A DNA stretch of 64,000 nt from Streptomyces sp. RKAG293. Its GTDB lineage: Bacteria > Actinomycetota > Actinomycetes > Streptomycetales > Streptomycetaceae. This document shows, one piece after another, positions 17,628 to 25,580 of this stretch. Position 1 is the stretch's first letter. Each line of letters begins with the position of its first letter. Under the pieces are notes generated by a model. The model was given only the letters and a program-made list of their open reading frames with translations. It was not told the origin of the DNA and made no database searches. The stretch covers positions 1,364,001 to 1,428,000 of the forward strand of contig NZ_JAJOZB010000001.1 in assembly GCF_023701745.1 (NCBI RefSeq). Reading direction: 5' to 3'. Position numbers and translations under genes: made by a program.

Positions 17628-17806
17628 TTCAATGAGTTCATCTGGCTAGCCGTCGGATTTAGCATAATGCTGCCTGTACATCTCATGCGCCAACGATCAC
17701 TACAGATCAAGAAGATTACATAAAACCCTTGACGAAGCAATAATAAGAGCCCATAATCCCCACCCGAGGGAACCTCCCTTGTATTCCGCACACTCTGGGG
17801 GCGTCT

Positions 17807-19318
17807 ATGGACCGTCGTTTCATCAAGTACATCATGGCAGCTTTACTGAGTCTGCTCATGGTGGCGCCAACGGTCGAATCGGCTCATGCCGACGCACTGT
17901 GCGACTCCACGTGCATCTACAACCAGATGGTTGGCGCCGGACTTCCGGCGGATGCAAGCGGCGTACCGACGTACAACACCGACCATTCGGTGTTGCACTA
18001 CATCGGTCCGAACGGAATCGAAATTCGCTACGGCCGCGATGCCACGTGGAAGGAAGTCTCCAGGGAATTCGGCATAGCCTCGGGCGTAGTTGGGGTCCTT
18101 TCAGGCGCTGGTCTGCTTGAAATAGATGTAGCCGTACTTGCCTCACTGCCCTACAAGTCCGTCCTGACTGCCTGGGCTGCAACCCAGTTGGGCTGCGCGG
18201 TCGCAGACTGCAATATATCGGCTATAGCGCAGTCCGCGCTTCAGCACGATATGTGCATGGGCGTCACCATTCCGCCGGGCAGTGTTTTCGCCTTTGTATC
18301 TCGCGAGCTCCAGTTCGCGGCGACACTGAACTTTCAGGCGATAACCTCACCTGCTACTCCGCAGGACATGAGGACATGGTTCGAACCATGCAGCAACGAG
18401 CGTGCGTCTGGCCTGGCCGACACCATCTCTCCGTCGCTGATTATGGCGAGCCAGTACCTTCAGCCCGCTACTGCGGCGCAAACCATCCCGGCGAGCAATG
18501 CCACGCAGATGCTCATCGCCGCCGACAGCTCCATCTACGCCAAGAACTCCGTCGGCAACGGTGGCTGGACCCAGGAAGTGGGACCCGGCAACGCCTCCGC
18601 CATCGCCGTGGGTGGTAACACCCAGATGTTCATCCGGGGTGACTCGGCGGTCTTTGCCAAGAGCTCCATCGGCAACGGTGGATGGGTGCAAGAGACCGAT
18701 CCGGGTACGGCCAACCTCATCGCCGCCAGCTCAACTGGCGTGCAGATGATGCGGACCGGCGACAACGCCATCTATGCGAAGAACACCATCGGCAACGGTG
18801 GCTGGACGCAAGAGGCGGGACCGGGTAATGCCGCTGCCATCGCGGTCGGTGGCAACACCCAGATGTTCATCCGTGGTGACTCCGCCGTGTTCGCCAAGAG
18901 CAGTATCGGCAACGGCGGCTGGGTACAGGAAACGGATCCCGGCAACGCCACTGCCATTGCGGTGAGCAATACCGGCGTCCAGATGTTCATCCGAGGGGAT
19001 GGTGCCGTGTTCGCCAAGAACGGCATCGGCAACGGCGGCTGGGTCCAGGAGACAACCCCTGGCAACGCTGCCGCCATCGCCGTGGGTGGCAACACTCAGA
19101 TGTTCATTCGCGGCGACTCCGCCGTCTTCACCACCAACACCATCGGTGGAGCGTGGGTACAGGAGACGGACGGCGGGAACGCTACCGCCATCGCGGCGGG
19201 CACCAACGGTACCCAGCTGTTCAAGCGGGGTGACTCGGCGGTGTTCGCTACCGACGCGATTGGGGCGTGGGTTCAGGAAACCGATCCTGCCACCGCTTCG
19301 CGCATCGCGGTCGGCTAG
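17807..19318 (+). CDS. Secreted protein with seven 39-residue repeats, probable seven-bladed beta-propeller
   Basis: 503 residues. A Sec signal peptide is clear (basic start, ALLSLLMVAPTVESAHA, likely cleavage after AHA/ADA). A ~200-residue N-terminal domain with six cysteines follows; I do not recognise it. From about residue 231 to the end come seven repeats of about 39 residues with the pattern NTQMFIRGDSAVFAKSSIG / NGGWVQETDPGNATAIAV. Blade number, length and the WVQE/AIAV core suggest a tectonin-like or lectin-like propeller (inference). The start has GGGGG five bases upstream. The gene is alone between the small membrane protein and a bidirectional terminator. It is probably a surface or secreted binding protein carried as cargo. 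Confidence 0.8.
   Translation: MDRRFIKYIMAALLSLLMVAPTVESAHADALCDSTCIYNQMVGAGLPADASGVPTYNTDHSVLHYIGPNGIEIRYGRDATWKEVSREFGIASGVVGVLSGAGLLEIDVAVLASLPYKSVLTAWAATQLGCAVADCNISAIAQSALQHDMCMGVTIPPGSVFAFVSRELQFAATLNFQAITSPATPQDMRTWFEPCSNERASGLADTISPSLIMASQYLQPATAAQTIPASNATQMLIAADSSIYAKNSVGNGGWTQEVGPGNASAIAVGGNTQMFIRGDSAVFAKSSIGNGGWVQETDPGTANLIAASSTGVQMMRTGDNAIYAKNTIGNGGWTQEAGPGNAAAIAVGGNTQMFIRGDSAVFAKSSIGNGGWVQETDPGNATAIAVSNTGVQMFIRGDGAVFAKNGIGNGGWVQETTPGNAAAIAVGGNTQMFIRGDSAVFTTNTIGGAWVQETDGGNATAIAAGTNGTQLFKRGDSAVFATDAIGAWVQETDPATASRIAVG
18497..19315 (+). repeat. Seven tandem ~117-bp coding repeats
   Basis: Seven consecutive units of about 117 bp (the last two slightly shorter) within the secreted-protein gene. 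Several are nearly identical at DNA level, e.g. the segment encoding NTQMFIRGDSAVFAKSS occurs at about 18615 and 18852. This points to recent duplication or gene conversion, and repeat number may vary between strains. Confidence 0.9.
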
Positions 19319-19416
19319 GCCCTGAAGTACCGACGTCTGCTCTGACGCTAAGAGAGCATGGCCCGTCCGGGCCGGAGACTACTCCGGTTTGGGCGGGCCT
19401 TCGTCATGCGCAAAAA

Positions 19417-19450
19417 GGCCGTGGGTTCCGAGTATCCGGAACCCACGGCC
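19417..19450. terminator. Bidirectional terminator between convergent genes
   Basis: A 14-bp perfect stem, GGCCGTGGGTTCCG / CGGAACCCACGGCC, with a short loop. It is preceded by AAAAA on the + strand, so it works well for the leftward Lsr2-like gene and can also stop the rightward repeat-protein gene. Confidence 0.85.
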
Positions 19451-19466
19451 AGGCCGAGAAGACGAC

Positions 19467-19838
19467 CTACCTGGGGATAGCGCTCCCGCTCGCAGGAGCG
19501 GGAGCCGCCGGGGCAGCGGCAGCGGGGACAGCTGCCTTTGCCGCTTCGTACTGCCGGCGGATGTCGGCCGGAATCGGCCCCTTGTCGTTCATGGGGATGC
19601 GCTGGGTGGCAGCCCAATCACGAATGGCCTGCGAGTCATCGCCGTTACTGGCCCGCGCCCGCGGTGCCTTGGTGGGACGCGAAGCCGCCAGATACGGTTC
19701 GAGGAGCCCGCGTAGCCTGGCGGCGTTGGCCTCGGAGAGGTCAATCTCGTACCACTCGCCGTCGAGTCCCCAGACGATGTTTTCGGCGGACTCACTCTTT
19801 TGGTCGAGGTCGTCAACCGTTATTACACGCCGTGCCAT
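19467..19838 (-). CDS. Lsr2-family nucleoid protein with altered DNA-binding motif
   Basis: 123 residues. The N-terminal dimerisation domain is typical Lsr2 (WGLDGEWYEIDLSEANAARLRG). The C-terminal part keeps the frame of the DNA-binding domain (IRDWAATQRIPMNDKGPIPADI), but the AT-hook-like RGR is replaced by K-G-P (residues 86-88). An Ala/Pro-rich tail follows. Lsr2 silences AT-rich foreign DNA by binding the minor groove with RGR and oligomerising through its N-terminus. A mobile-element copy without RGR could dilute host Lsr2 or bind a different target (inference). Confidence 0.85.
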   Translation of the reverse strand: MARRVITVDDLDQKSESAENIVWGLDGEWYEIDLSEANAARLRGLLEPYLAASRPTKAPRARASNGDDSQAIRDWAATQRIPMNDKGPIPADIRRQYEAAKAAVPAAAAPAAPAPASGSAIPR

Positions 19839-20186
19839 TATTGCCCCTTCCTGAGGGGATAGATGCCGATTATGGTGCCTTTTTATTTTGAACTATTTCC
19901 CCGAACCGTCAACCACTAAATAATTGCCTCTTGACGCGTCTGCCGAGGCATGGCCTAACGATGCCAAACCGCACCCGGTCACGCCACATCCGTTAAGGAC
20001 CGTCAAGGAAAACGCGAGCTCCACGTACGGCTACTGTTCGGCCACGGTCGAGGGTCGCCTAACATCCATTGTGCGACATGATCCACCCAGTCCTTGCGGA
20101 TGACGCCGTTGCGCGACCCTACCCAAGTACAACGGGCATATGAGACAATCACGGCGCCAGCTTCTACCGGAGGAGTGAAGATCGCC

Positions 20187-20624
20187 ATGAGCATGAATGA
20201 TCGACTCAAACGACAGGCATTAGCCGAGAAAGAGAAGGCTGCCGCCAAAGCTGCCGAGATCCATCAACAAAACTTGGTGACAACAGAGAAGGTTCTACGC
20301 CAACAGCTCAAGGAGCTATTCAAAACCATCGGCATCCGCAAGCTGCCCGAGCTCTCACGGGAGGTGCGAGCCGAAATTGACGTATTCGATTACGTCGAGT
20401 ATCCATACACCATGATATATTTGCGGTGGTCACTAGAAGGACATCAGTACACTGCGGCATCCCGGGTCAATAGTACTCCGGGCCTTGGCCGCATTACCGT
20501 TGCCACAGCGGCCAACAGCTCCTGTATCGTCTGGGCTAACGCCAGCCGTGACGTAGGGGGCAACATCGGGCGGGCTCTGCTGGAAGAGGCAGAATATTTC
20601 GAGCAGCACAATCCGCGCGAGTGA
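20187..20624 (+). CDS. Hypothetical protein with N-terminal coiled coil
   Basis: 145 residues from ATG 20187, chosen for GGAGGAG about ten bases upstream. The first ~50 residues are a charged helix (RLKRQALAEKEKAAAKAAEI), then a mixed alpha/beta region (DVFDYVEYPYTMIYLRWSL … TVATAANSSCIVWANAS). No domain is recognised. It is flanked by the Lsr2-like gene (divergent) and a nuclease-like gene, inside the cargo block. Confidence 0.6.
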   Translation: MSMNDRLKRQALAEKEKAAAKAAEIHQQNLVTTEKVLRQQLKELFKTIGIRKLPELSREVRAEIDVFDYVEYPYTMIYLRWSLEGHQYTAASRVNSTPGLGRITVATAANSSCIVWANASRDVGGNIGRALLEEAEYFEQHNPRE

Positions 20625-20684
20625 GAATACGGCTCCTTTCAAGCCGGGGCGGCTACGCCTCACCGAGGTCTTCCACCTTCAGCG

Positions 20685-20880
20685 GCATCGAGTCGTGCAC
20701 GAGCTCGCCGTGCTCACGCCCACATCGTCCACGGCACTCGCGACACCCTCATCCCGGTTGAGAGCTCGCGCTAGTACGCCAAGACGGCCCAACTGACTTC
20801 GATTTGCTGGAGATCGGGGGTGCAACATGACCGCGCCGTTCACGACGATCCGAAGTACGCCGCTCCACAGACGCAGCAAT
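20685..20880 (+). pseudogene. Degraded alpha/beta-hydrolase C-terminal fragment
   Basis: Translation of the + strand gives HIVHGTRDTLIPVESSR, a stop, then in shifted frames FDLLEIGG and HDRAVHDDPKYAA. This resembles the end of an alpha/beta hydrolase (VHG.xDxLIPVExS, then the His-bearing loop). In-frame stops and frameshifts show it is dead. The rest of 20625-20974 has no gene I can support. Confidence 0.45.
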
Positions 20881-20974
20881 CGCCCGAGTTCATCATTGCC
20901 ACGGTGGCCGAGGGAATGAGCCGCCGTCGGCACTACAGCGCGTAGTGTCGGAGGGTGCTTGAGGAGGTGCCTTG

Positions 20975-21952
20975 ATGGCTAAAGCTGGGCGGGCTCTGGA
21001 AGAGCTGGTGGCAACGCTCGAAACCCTACTGTCCGATAGTCTCGTCGAGATCAAGTCGCCGGATCGCATCAGGGGAAAGACCGGGGGCGGGCTGCGGGAA
21101 GTCGACGTGTCCTTGCGAACGCGTGTTGGTTCAGCCAACATCCTCGTGATCATGGAATGCCGGGACCGGAGTGACCCGCAGACTGTCGAGTGGATCGATG
21201 CAATCGCGGGCAAGCAAGAGGAGGTAGGAGCCAATAAGGCAGTCGCCGTATCGCGGAGCGGGTTCACCTCTCACGCTCGCGCGCAGGCGCAAGCCAAGGG
21301 GATCGAGCTGCGAACCATAGGGGAAGTAGATAGAGCGTCGGTGTGGGACTGGCTTGGTGTCGCAGTCGTGACTGCGAGAGTCAACAACCTCATGGAGATG
21401 AAGAGTGCCCAGATCATCATCCCCGACTCCGTGTCCACGGAAGCGAATTCAGAGGCGCTGAGCATCGTCTCGGGAGCGGCGTCCGATGCACTGATTCTCG
21501 TGAAGACAAGCGATGGCACGCCAGCGTCCGTCCTGGATGTCTGGCGAGCGGCACCCCAGTCGGACCTACTGAGTTCACTACGCCCAGGCGAGACGAAGCG
21601 CGGTACGGTCCACCTGCTTCCCAGCGACCCGGGTCAATGGTTCGCTATCCCGATCACGGACGACACGGTACCCATCACCGAGGTTGTTATTGTGGCCGAC
21701 TTTCGGGTGGACGAGCGGAATGTACCCATCGCTCGCTTTGAGTACCTCGGTGACGATGGCCCACTGATCGAAGGTGCAAGCGCTGAGTTCAGCCATGAAG
21801 GCTCCACCGTAAAGATGGTCATCCACTCGGCTCCCGACGGATCAATGTTCTTGGTAGTCGAGCAACCCGATGGAGCGGACCTCAGCTTTGAGGCCAACCT
21901 TGTCCTAGGGGTGATCGACAATGACGAGGACTCCACGCCTGCCGAACAGTAG
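20975..21952 (+). CDS. PD-(D/E)XK restriction-endonuclease-like protein
   Basis: 325 residues from ATG 20975 (GAGGAGG seven bases upstream). The N-terminal ~115 residues fit a restriction-endonuclease-like core: ALEELVATLETLL helix, LREVDVSLR, then ILVIMECRDR. This gives D-x(n)-E-C-R, with Arg in place of the usual Lys. SHARAQAQAKGIELRTI follows, as in Mrr/RecB-like folds. The C-terminal ~200 residues are beta-rich and unrecognised. No methyltransferase is adjacent, so a modification-dependent or stand-alone defence role is more likely than classic restriction-modification (inference). Confidence 0.65.
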   Translation: MAKAGRALEELVATLETLLSDSLVEIKSPDRIRGKTGGGLREVDVSLRTRVGSANILVIMECRDRSDPQTVEWIDAIAGKQEEVGANKAVAVSRSGFTSHARAQAQAKGIELRTIGEVDRASVWDWLGVAVVTARVNNLMEMKSAQIIIPDSVSTEANSEALSIVSGAASDALILVKTSDGTPASVLDVWRAAPQSDLLSSLRPGETKRGTVHLLPSDPGQWFAIPITDDTVPITEVVIVADFRVDERNVPIARFEYLGDDGPLIEGASAEFSHEGSTVKMVIHSAPDGSMFLVVEQPDGADLSFEANLVLGVIDNDEDSTPAEQ

Positions 21953-22002
21953 GCATTGGCCTACATGGTAGGCGTCCCCCATCGCGTCTATGGCAGACCG
22001 TG

Positions 22003-22788
22003 TTAGTGCCCGGCTATAACCGCGCGGAGATCAGCGAGAGCTGCTGTGAGCGCGGCGTCGTCCTGCTCATCGGACCATCTGACGAGCCGTACTGGCTTCC
22101 CGACTGCGGCTTCAAGCTCTGCAACCTGGCGATCAACTTCCCTGGGCAGTTGACCCGAGGTCACGATCAGTAGGGCGTTCAGCGTGGGGACGGCCAACAG
22201 CATGTACGTATGGTCCCGGAGTTGTCGCAGGGTGAGCGGGCGGCCCTCACGCATGTACTTGACCTCAACCGCGATCCGGCCGTCGGGGTACTCCAGTAGC
22301 GCATCGAGCGGAGTGCCGGCGGCTCGGCTCTCGGCTCGAACCTCCGCCCCGACCGCGAATGAGCGGATCTTCTCCATAATCAATCGCTCGTAGACGTAGG
22401 CGTTCGCCGATGCCACGGCCGGGTCTCTGGCAGCGTTGGGGTCCGCCGCTTCGAGTACGGCCAGAGCTTGCCTGGCCTGGTCGGGGGGAGAGTCAACCGC
22501 TTGAGCGAGAACGTCTGCCCGCCGCCGTCGGCCGAGCTCGACCTCATAGTCATTGAACTTCGCCTTCATCAGCGGCGAGCCATTGACGGCCGTGAGTAGG
22601 AACGCGCCGCCCACGGCGATGAGGGCGACACTCCCCGCCTGGTTCTCGGTCATGAAGACGGACACGGCTCCCGCCCCACCAAGGAGGGCCCCCACTATCC
22701 CCGCGCCAACGCGTTCCCTCGTATTGAAGGGGGCTACCTCCGGGCTGCTCGTCTCGGCGGGAGCCGGTACTGCTTCGTCTGTTGCCAC
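22003..22788 (-). CDS. Membrane-anchored PD-(D/E)XK nuclease-like protein
   Basis: 261 residues. Two hydrophobic helices lie near the N-terminus (VGAGIVGALLGGAGAVSVFM and AGSVALIAVGGAFLLTAV). A helical linker follows, then a nuclease-like core: LDALLEYPDGRIAVEVKYM, giving D-x(n)-E-V-K, then LNALLIVTSGQLP. This is the core pattern of RecB/Mrr-type nucleases, here tethered to the membrane. It is convergent with the nuclease-like gene at 20975. The arrangement suggests an effector or defence nuclease; the trigger is unknown. Confidence 0.65.
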   Translation of the reverse strand: MATDEAVPAPAETSSPEVAPFNTRERVGAGIVGALLGGAGAVSVFMTENQAGSVALIAVGGAFLLTAVNGSPLMKAKFNDYEVELGRRRRADVLAQAVDSPPDQARQALAVLEAADPNAARDPAVASANAYVYERLIMEKIRSFAVGAEVRAESRAAGTPLDALLEYPDGRIAVEVKYMREGRPLTLRQLRDHTYMLLAVPTLNALLIVTSGQLPREVDRQVAELEAAVGKPVRLVRWSDEQDDAALTAALADLRAVIAGH

Positions 22789-23188
22789 GGGTGAACGTTA
22801 GGGCGTCGGCGACTCCGCCGGGGCCGTCCCGGCAAAGTAGCCGCGGAATTTGCCGTGTTGCTACTAACCCATCAGCCGGTGGGAGCGGTCGAACATGGCT
22901 GGAGTTGGCCCACTACGTAGCCGCTTCCTGCACCCACTTGCATACGGCGGCTGGGGGCAAAATCCGAGGCTCCTTCGAGAGAGCGGCGACAAGCTTCAAT
23001 ATCGAACTCGCGAACCTTCATGCATGGTGAAGGCGTGCCATTCAGTCGACGCAAACGCTTCCCTACCAGCCGAAGCGACCCCGTGAAACTACGCTCCGCA
23101 CACGGCTAGACGCGCTAGGTCATGGCTCACTACACTTGCGGGCACTCCTGTCGGGGTGGGCGAAGGATCGCAGCAGAGGCGGCCACGT

Positions 23189-23953
23189 ATGACACGGCTT
23201 GCGGGTGTATTCAGGACGCTAAGAGACACTGTCGCCTCCATAAAAGCAGTCCTCTACGTCATCGGCATTGGGCTCGCCGCGTGGGGCTTCCTTGCAGATT
23301 TTAGGCTAGCGCTGATAGTAGCCGCCGTGGTGACCGTCACCTTCGGTGCTATTTGGCTGTGGGTCACGCGATACTACGAGCCCTGTCGTTTTGTCGTCGA
23401 CAGTCTAGAAACCACTCTGCTCGTCGAACGCAAGGACAACTATCATCGCTACACGCGGACAAGGATCGTGCATCTAACCGCCCGGAGGAATAATCTTCGC
23501 ATCTTCGAAATGCGGCTCCAGTGGACGGGCCAAGCAGGTCCTGGGCGTATCGGGCCCCTCGAATCGCTAAATCCTGACCACAAGGCGTTCACCGCTCCCA
23601 GGGAAGACGAAAATCACCTCATGTACAGCTGGGTATACCTGGGGCGGTCTCTGAATAGAGGAGAATCTGAGACCATTAGCGTTGTCCAGACCTTCGAAGA
23701 TGACCTCCAGGAGATGAAGCGCTTTCACTACGATGCAGCAACTCTCGCGAGAGCTAAGAAGATTCGAGTCATAACCCGCTTTCCGCGTGGCGAGGAGCCA
23801 ATGGAGGTGACTGGACACACTTGGTATCGTGCCAAAAATCCGGGGTCGAATACAAAGTGCGTTCGTAAGGTTGATGCGACCAGTGATCACGTCGACTTCA
23901 TCGTCGAGGTAGACGACCCAAAGCGGTATCGCTCATACGGCGTCCGATGGTGA
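23189..23953 (+). CDS. Two-helix membrane protein with beta-rich soluble domain
   Basis: About 254 residues from ATG 23189 (AGAGG upstream). Two transmembrane helices (AVLYVIGIGLAAWGFLADF and ALIVAAVVTVTFGAIWLWVT) are followed by ~190 residues of beta-strand-rich, charged sequence. I do not recognise the soluble domain. The topology recalls two-helix plus beta-barrel effectors of anti-phage systems, but similarity is only architectural. It is convergent with the CBASS-like pair. The region 22802-23155 upstream holds no gene I can support. Confidence 0.6.
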   Translation: MTRLAGVFRTLRDTVASIKAVLYVIGIGLAAWGFLADFRLALIVAAVVTVTFGAIWLWVTRYYEPCRFVVDSLETTLLVERKDNYHRYTRTRIVHLTARRNNLRIFEMRLQWTGQAGPGRIGPLESLNPDHKAFTAPREDENHLMYSWVYLGRSLNRGESETISVVQTFEDDLQEMKRFHYDAATLARAKKIRVITRFPRGEEPMEVTGHTWYRAKNPGSNTKCVRKVDATSDHVDFIVEVDDPKRYRSYGVRW

Positions 23954-24033
23954 TGGCGCATGCCTGGGGTCTTCTCGGCACGAAACCGTACGACGGGCGG
24001 TCGGCAAAACATCGCACCTTCAGACTGAGCGCA

Positions 24034-24594
24034 TCAATCAACACGCAGACTATCCGGCAAAAAGCGATTGATCTCCTCGTTAGTGAACGTCAAATCCTCG
24101 TTGATCTGAAGAGCCGTCTGCGCCCGTCGGTAAGCTCGGCCGGTGGTGTCAGGAGCGAGCTTGTAGATAGCTTTAAGCTCCTCGATCAGCTCATCTCGGC
24201 GTTTCACGATGTCCACCGAAGCAGGTTCGGTAGCAATGTCGCTCAACAAGTGAACGTACTTCTCTCGTACATACCAGAGCTCATTGGCCGCACTGCGGTG
24301 CCGCTCAGCCTCTTTGGCCGGATCGAAACTCAGCTGAAAAATAGTGAACGCGAGAGCCAGGGTCGCTAGACCCACGCTGACGTAAAGCAGGGCTTTTTGG
24401 TCGGTGATGACCGTGCCCAGGATCGATGTGGATGTCAACGCCGTGAGCCCGATATTGATCCACTTCACGACCACTGCTCTGGTCGACGCGATTTCCCGCG
24501 CCTTCTCATGGGTCTTGTGGGAGTAGACGACCCGGCCAAAACTCTCCCGGATCACCTGAACGTTTGCGCCCTCGGGCGCCTGATTACCCAGCAT
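24034..24594 (-). CDS. SLATT-type two-helix effector of CBASS-like module
   Basis: 186 residues from ATG 24594. Two transmembrane helices (WINIGLTALTSTSILGTVI and LLYVSVGLATLALAFTIFQLSF) are followed by a long helical region (ERHRSAANELWYVREKYVHLLSDI). This is the layout of SLATT domains, two-helix membrane effectors associated with CD-NTases and thought to permeabilise the membrane on activation. Its start overlaps the end of the CD-NTase gene by 11 bp, so the two are translationally coupled. Confidence 0.78.
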   Translation of the reverse strand: MLGNQAPEGANVQVIRESFGRVVYSHKTHEKAREIASTRAVVVKWINIGLTALTSTSILGTVITDQKALLYVSVGLATLALAFTIFQLSFDPAKEAERHRSAANELWYVREKYVHLLSDIATEPASVDIVKRRDELIEELKAIYKLAPDTTGRAYRRAQTALQINEDLTFTNEEINRFLPDSLRVD

Positions 24595-25453
24595 ATTGGA
24601 ACCCAAAGATCTTCTGCCACTCCTCGGTGGCCCATACGTCATCCGGCTCGTAGTTGCACGCCTTCTTGGCCCGACCAAGCGCCATCTCGGCTTTGCTCAG
24701 CCAGTCGTCTCCGTAGTTGTACTTCTCGTCAATCCCGGGGATTTTGCATGTCGCGTTGGCGTGCTTAATGAGCTCTTCGAGAAAGTCACGCACCATGTAG
24801 TCGTAGTACGTGCTGCCCTTGCCGCGATGCTCCCAATCCTTAAGGAAGTTGACTGCTCTGAGCTCCAACACCAGAGACTTGATAGGGACTGCGCAGTTGG
24901 CCTGCCAGATCTTCATCATTTCAATGAGACTCCGGGTTTGCCCGTTGGTAGCGGTATCAGAGTCAGCGATATTTGCAATCTCGGCGTCGTGGTCTACGAG
25001 TTTCCAGCTACCACCATTGTGTGTGTTGGGGATGATGAACTTGCCGTTGCTATGCCATGCGGGAAGCAGCTCAACCGTATGCCCACCCGAAAACGGCACC
25101 ACAACAACCTGTCCGTCGCCACGGATTTTGTCGGTAGTAGGGTAACGCTGTTGGATTACAGCTTTGATGTCCTGCAAGAGCTGGGATTGACCGTTCCCCG
25201 AGTAGCTGCTGTATCGGTGGTATTCAGCCACGGGCATGATGAAAAGGATGTCCACGTCACGTGGCGGCCGAACCTGAGTCTGCTTTCCGTACGACCCGAT
25301 GAGCTTCACCGTAGAGCCGTCGTAGGTCGTTCCATAATAGCGACTATGGAGCTTGCTGCCGACCCCGTTCAACTTGGTTTTGGCGTCAGTGAGCTCAGTG
25401 CTTGTAACGGCAATATTGCTGATGAATCGATCGAATCGAGATCCGGTAGGCAT
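24584..25453 (-). CDS. CD-NTase (SMODS-type nucleotidyltransferase), CBASS cyclase
   Basis: 289 residues. The nucleotidyltransferase signature is complete: G53-S54 in LIGSYGKQT, the metal ligands D66 and D68 in RDVDILF, and a third acidic residue E128 in TVELLPAW (Glu in place of the usual Asp). The rest is helical, as in DncV/CdnE-like enzymes. CD-NTases make cyclic di- or trinucleotides when phage is sensed, which then activate the effector. With the SLATT gene this forms a minimal two-gene CBASS; no Cap2/Cap3 or HORMA/TRIP13 genes are seen. A GGAAAGGGAA ribosome site precedes the ATG. Confidence 0.85.
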   Translation of the reverse strand: MPTGSRFDRFISNIAVTSTELTDAKTKLNGVGSKLHSRYYGTTYDGSTVKLIGSYGKQTQVRPPRDVDILFIMPVAEYHRYSSYSGNGQSQLLQDIKAVIQQRYPTTDKIRGDGQVVVVPFSGGHTVELLPAWHSNGKFIIPNTHNGGSWKLVDHDAEIANIADSDTATNGQTRSLIEMMKIWQANCAVPIKSLVLELRAVNFLKDWEHRGKGSTYYDYMVRDFLEELIKHANATCKIPGIDEKYNYGDDWLSKAEMALGRAKKACNYEPDDVWATEEWQKIFGFQYAG

Positions 25454-25580
25454 TAAGTTCCCTTTCCTGCCGATAAATTGCCCGTACTATACATCGAAAA
25501 CGTTGCTCTATAAAGCGTAACCACCTTCGTCTACCGTGGCATTTCTTCACACCATCGTGCGGCGTCGCATCTTCCTCTGT

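Noticed and set aside
18497..19315. Regular repeats that might be a CRISPR array
   Set aside because: Units are contiguous, about 117 bp, coding, and lack variable spacers; no cas genes are present.
23947..25456. Long + strand frames across the CBASS-like region
   Set aside because: They are antisense to the CD-NTase and SLATT genes, which carry clear motifs.
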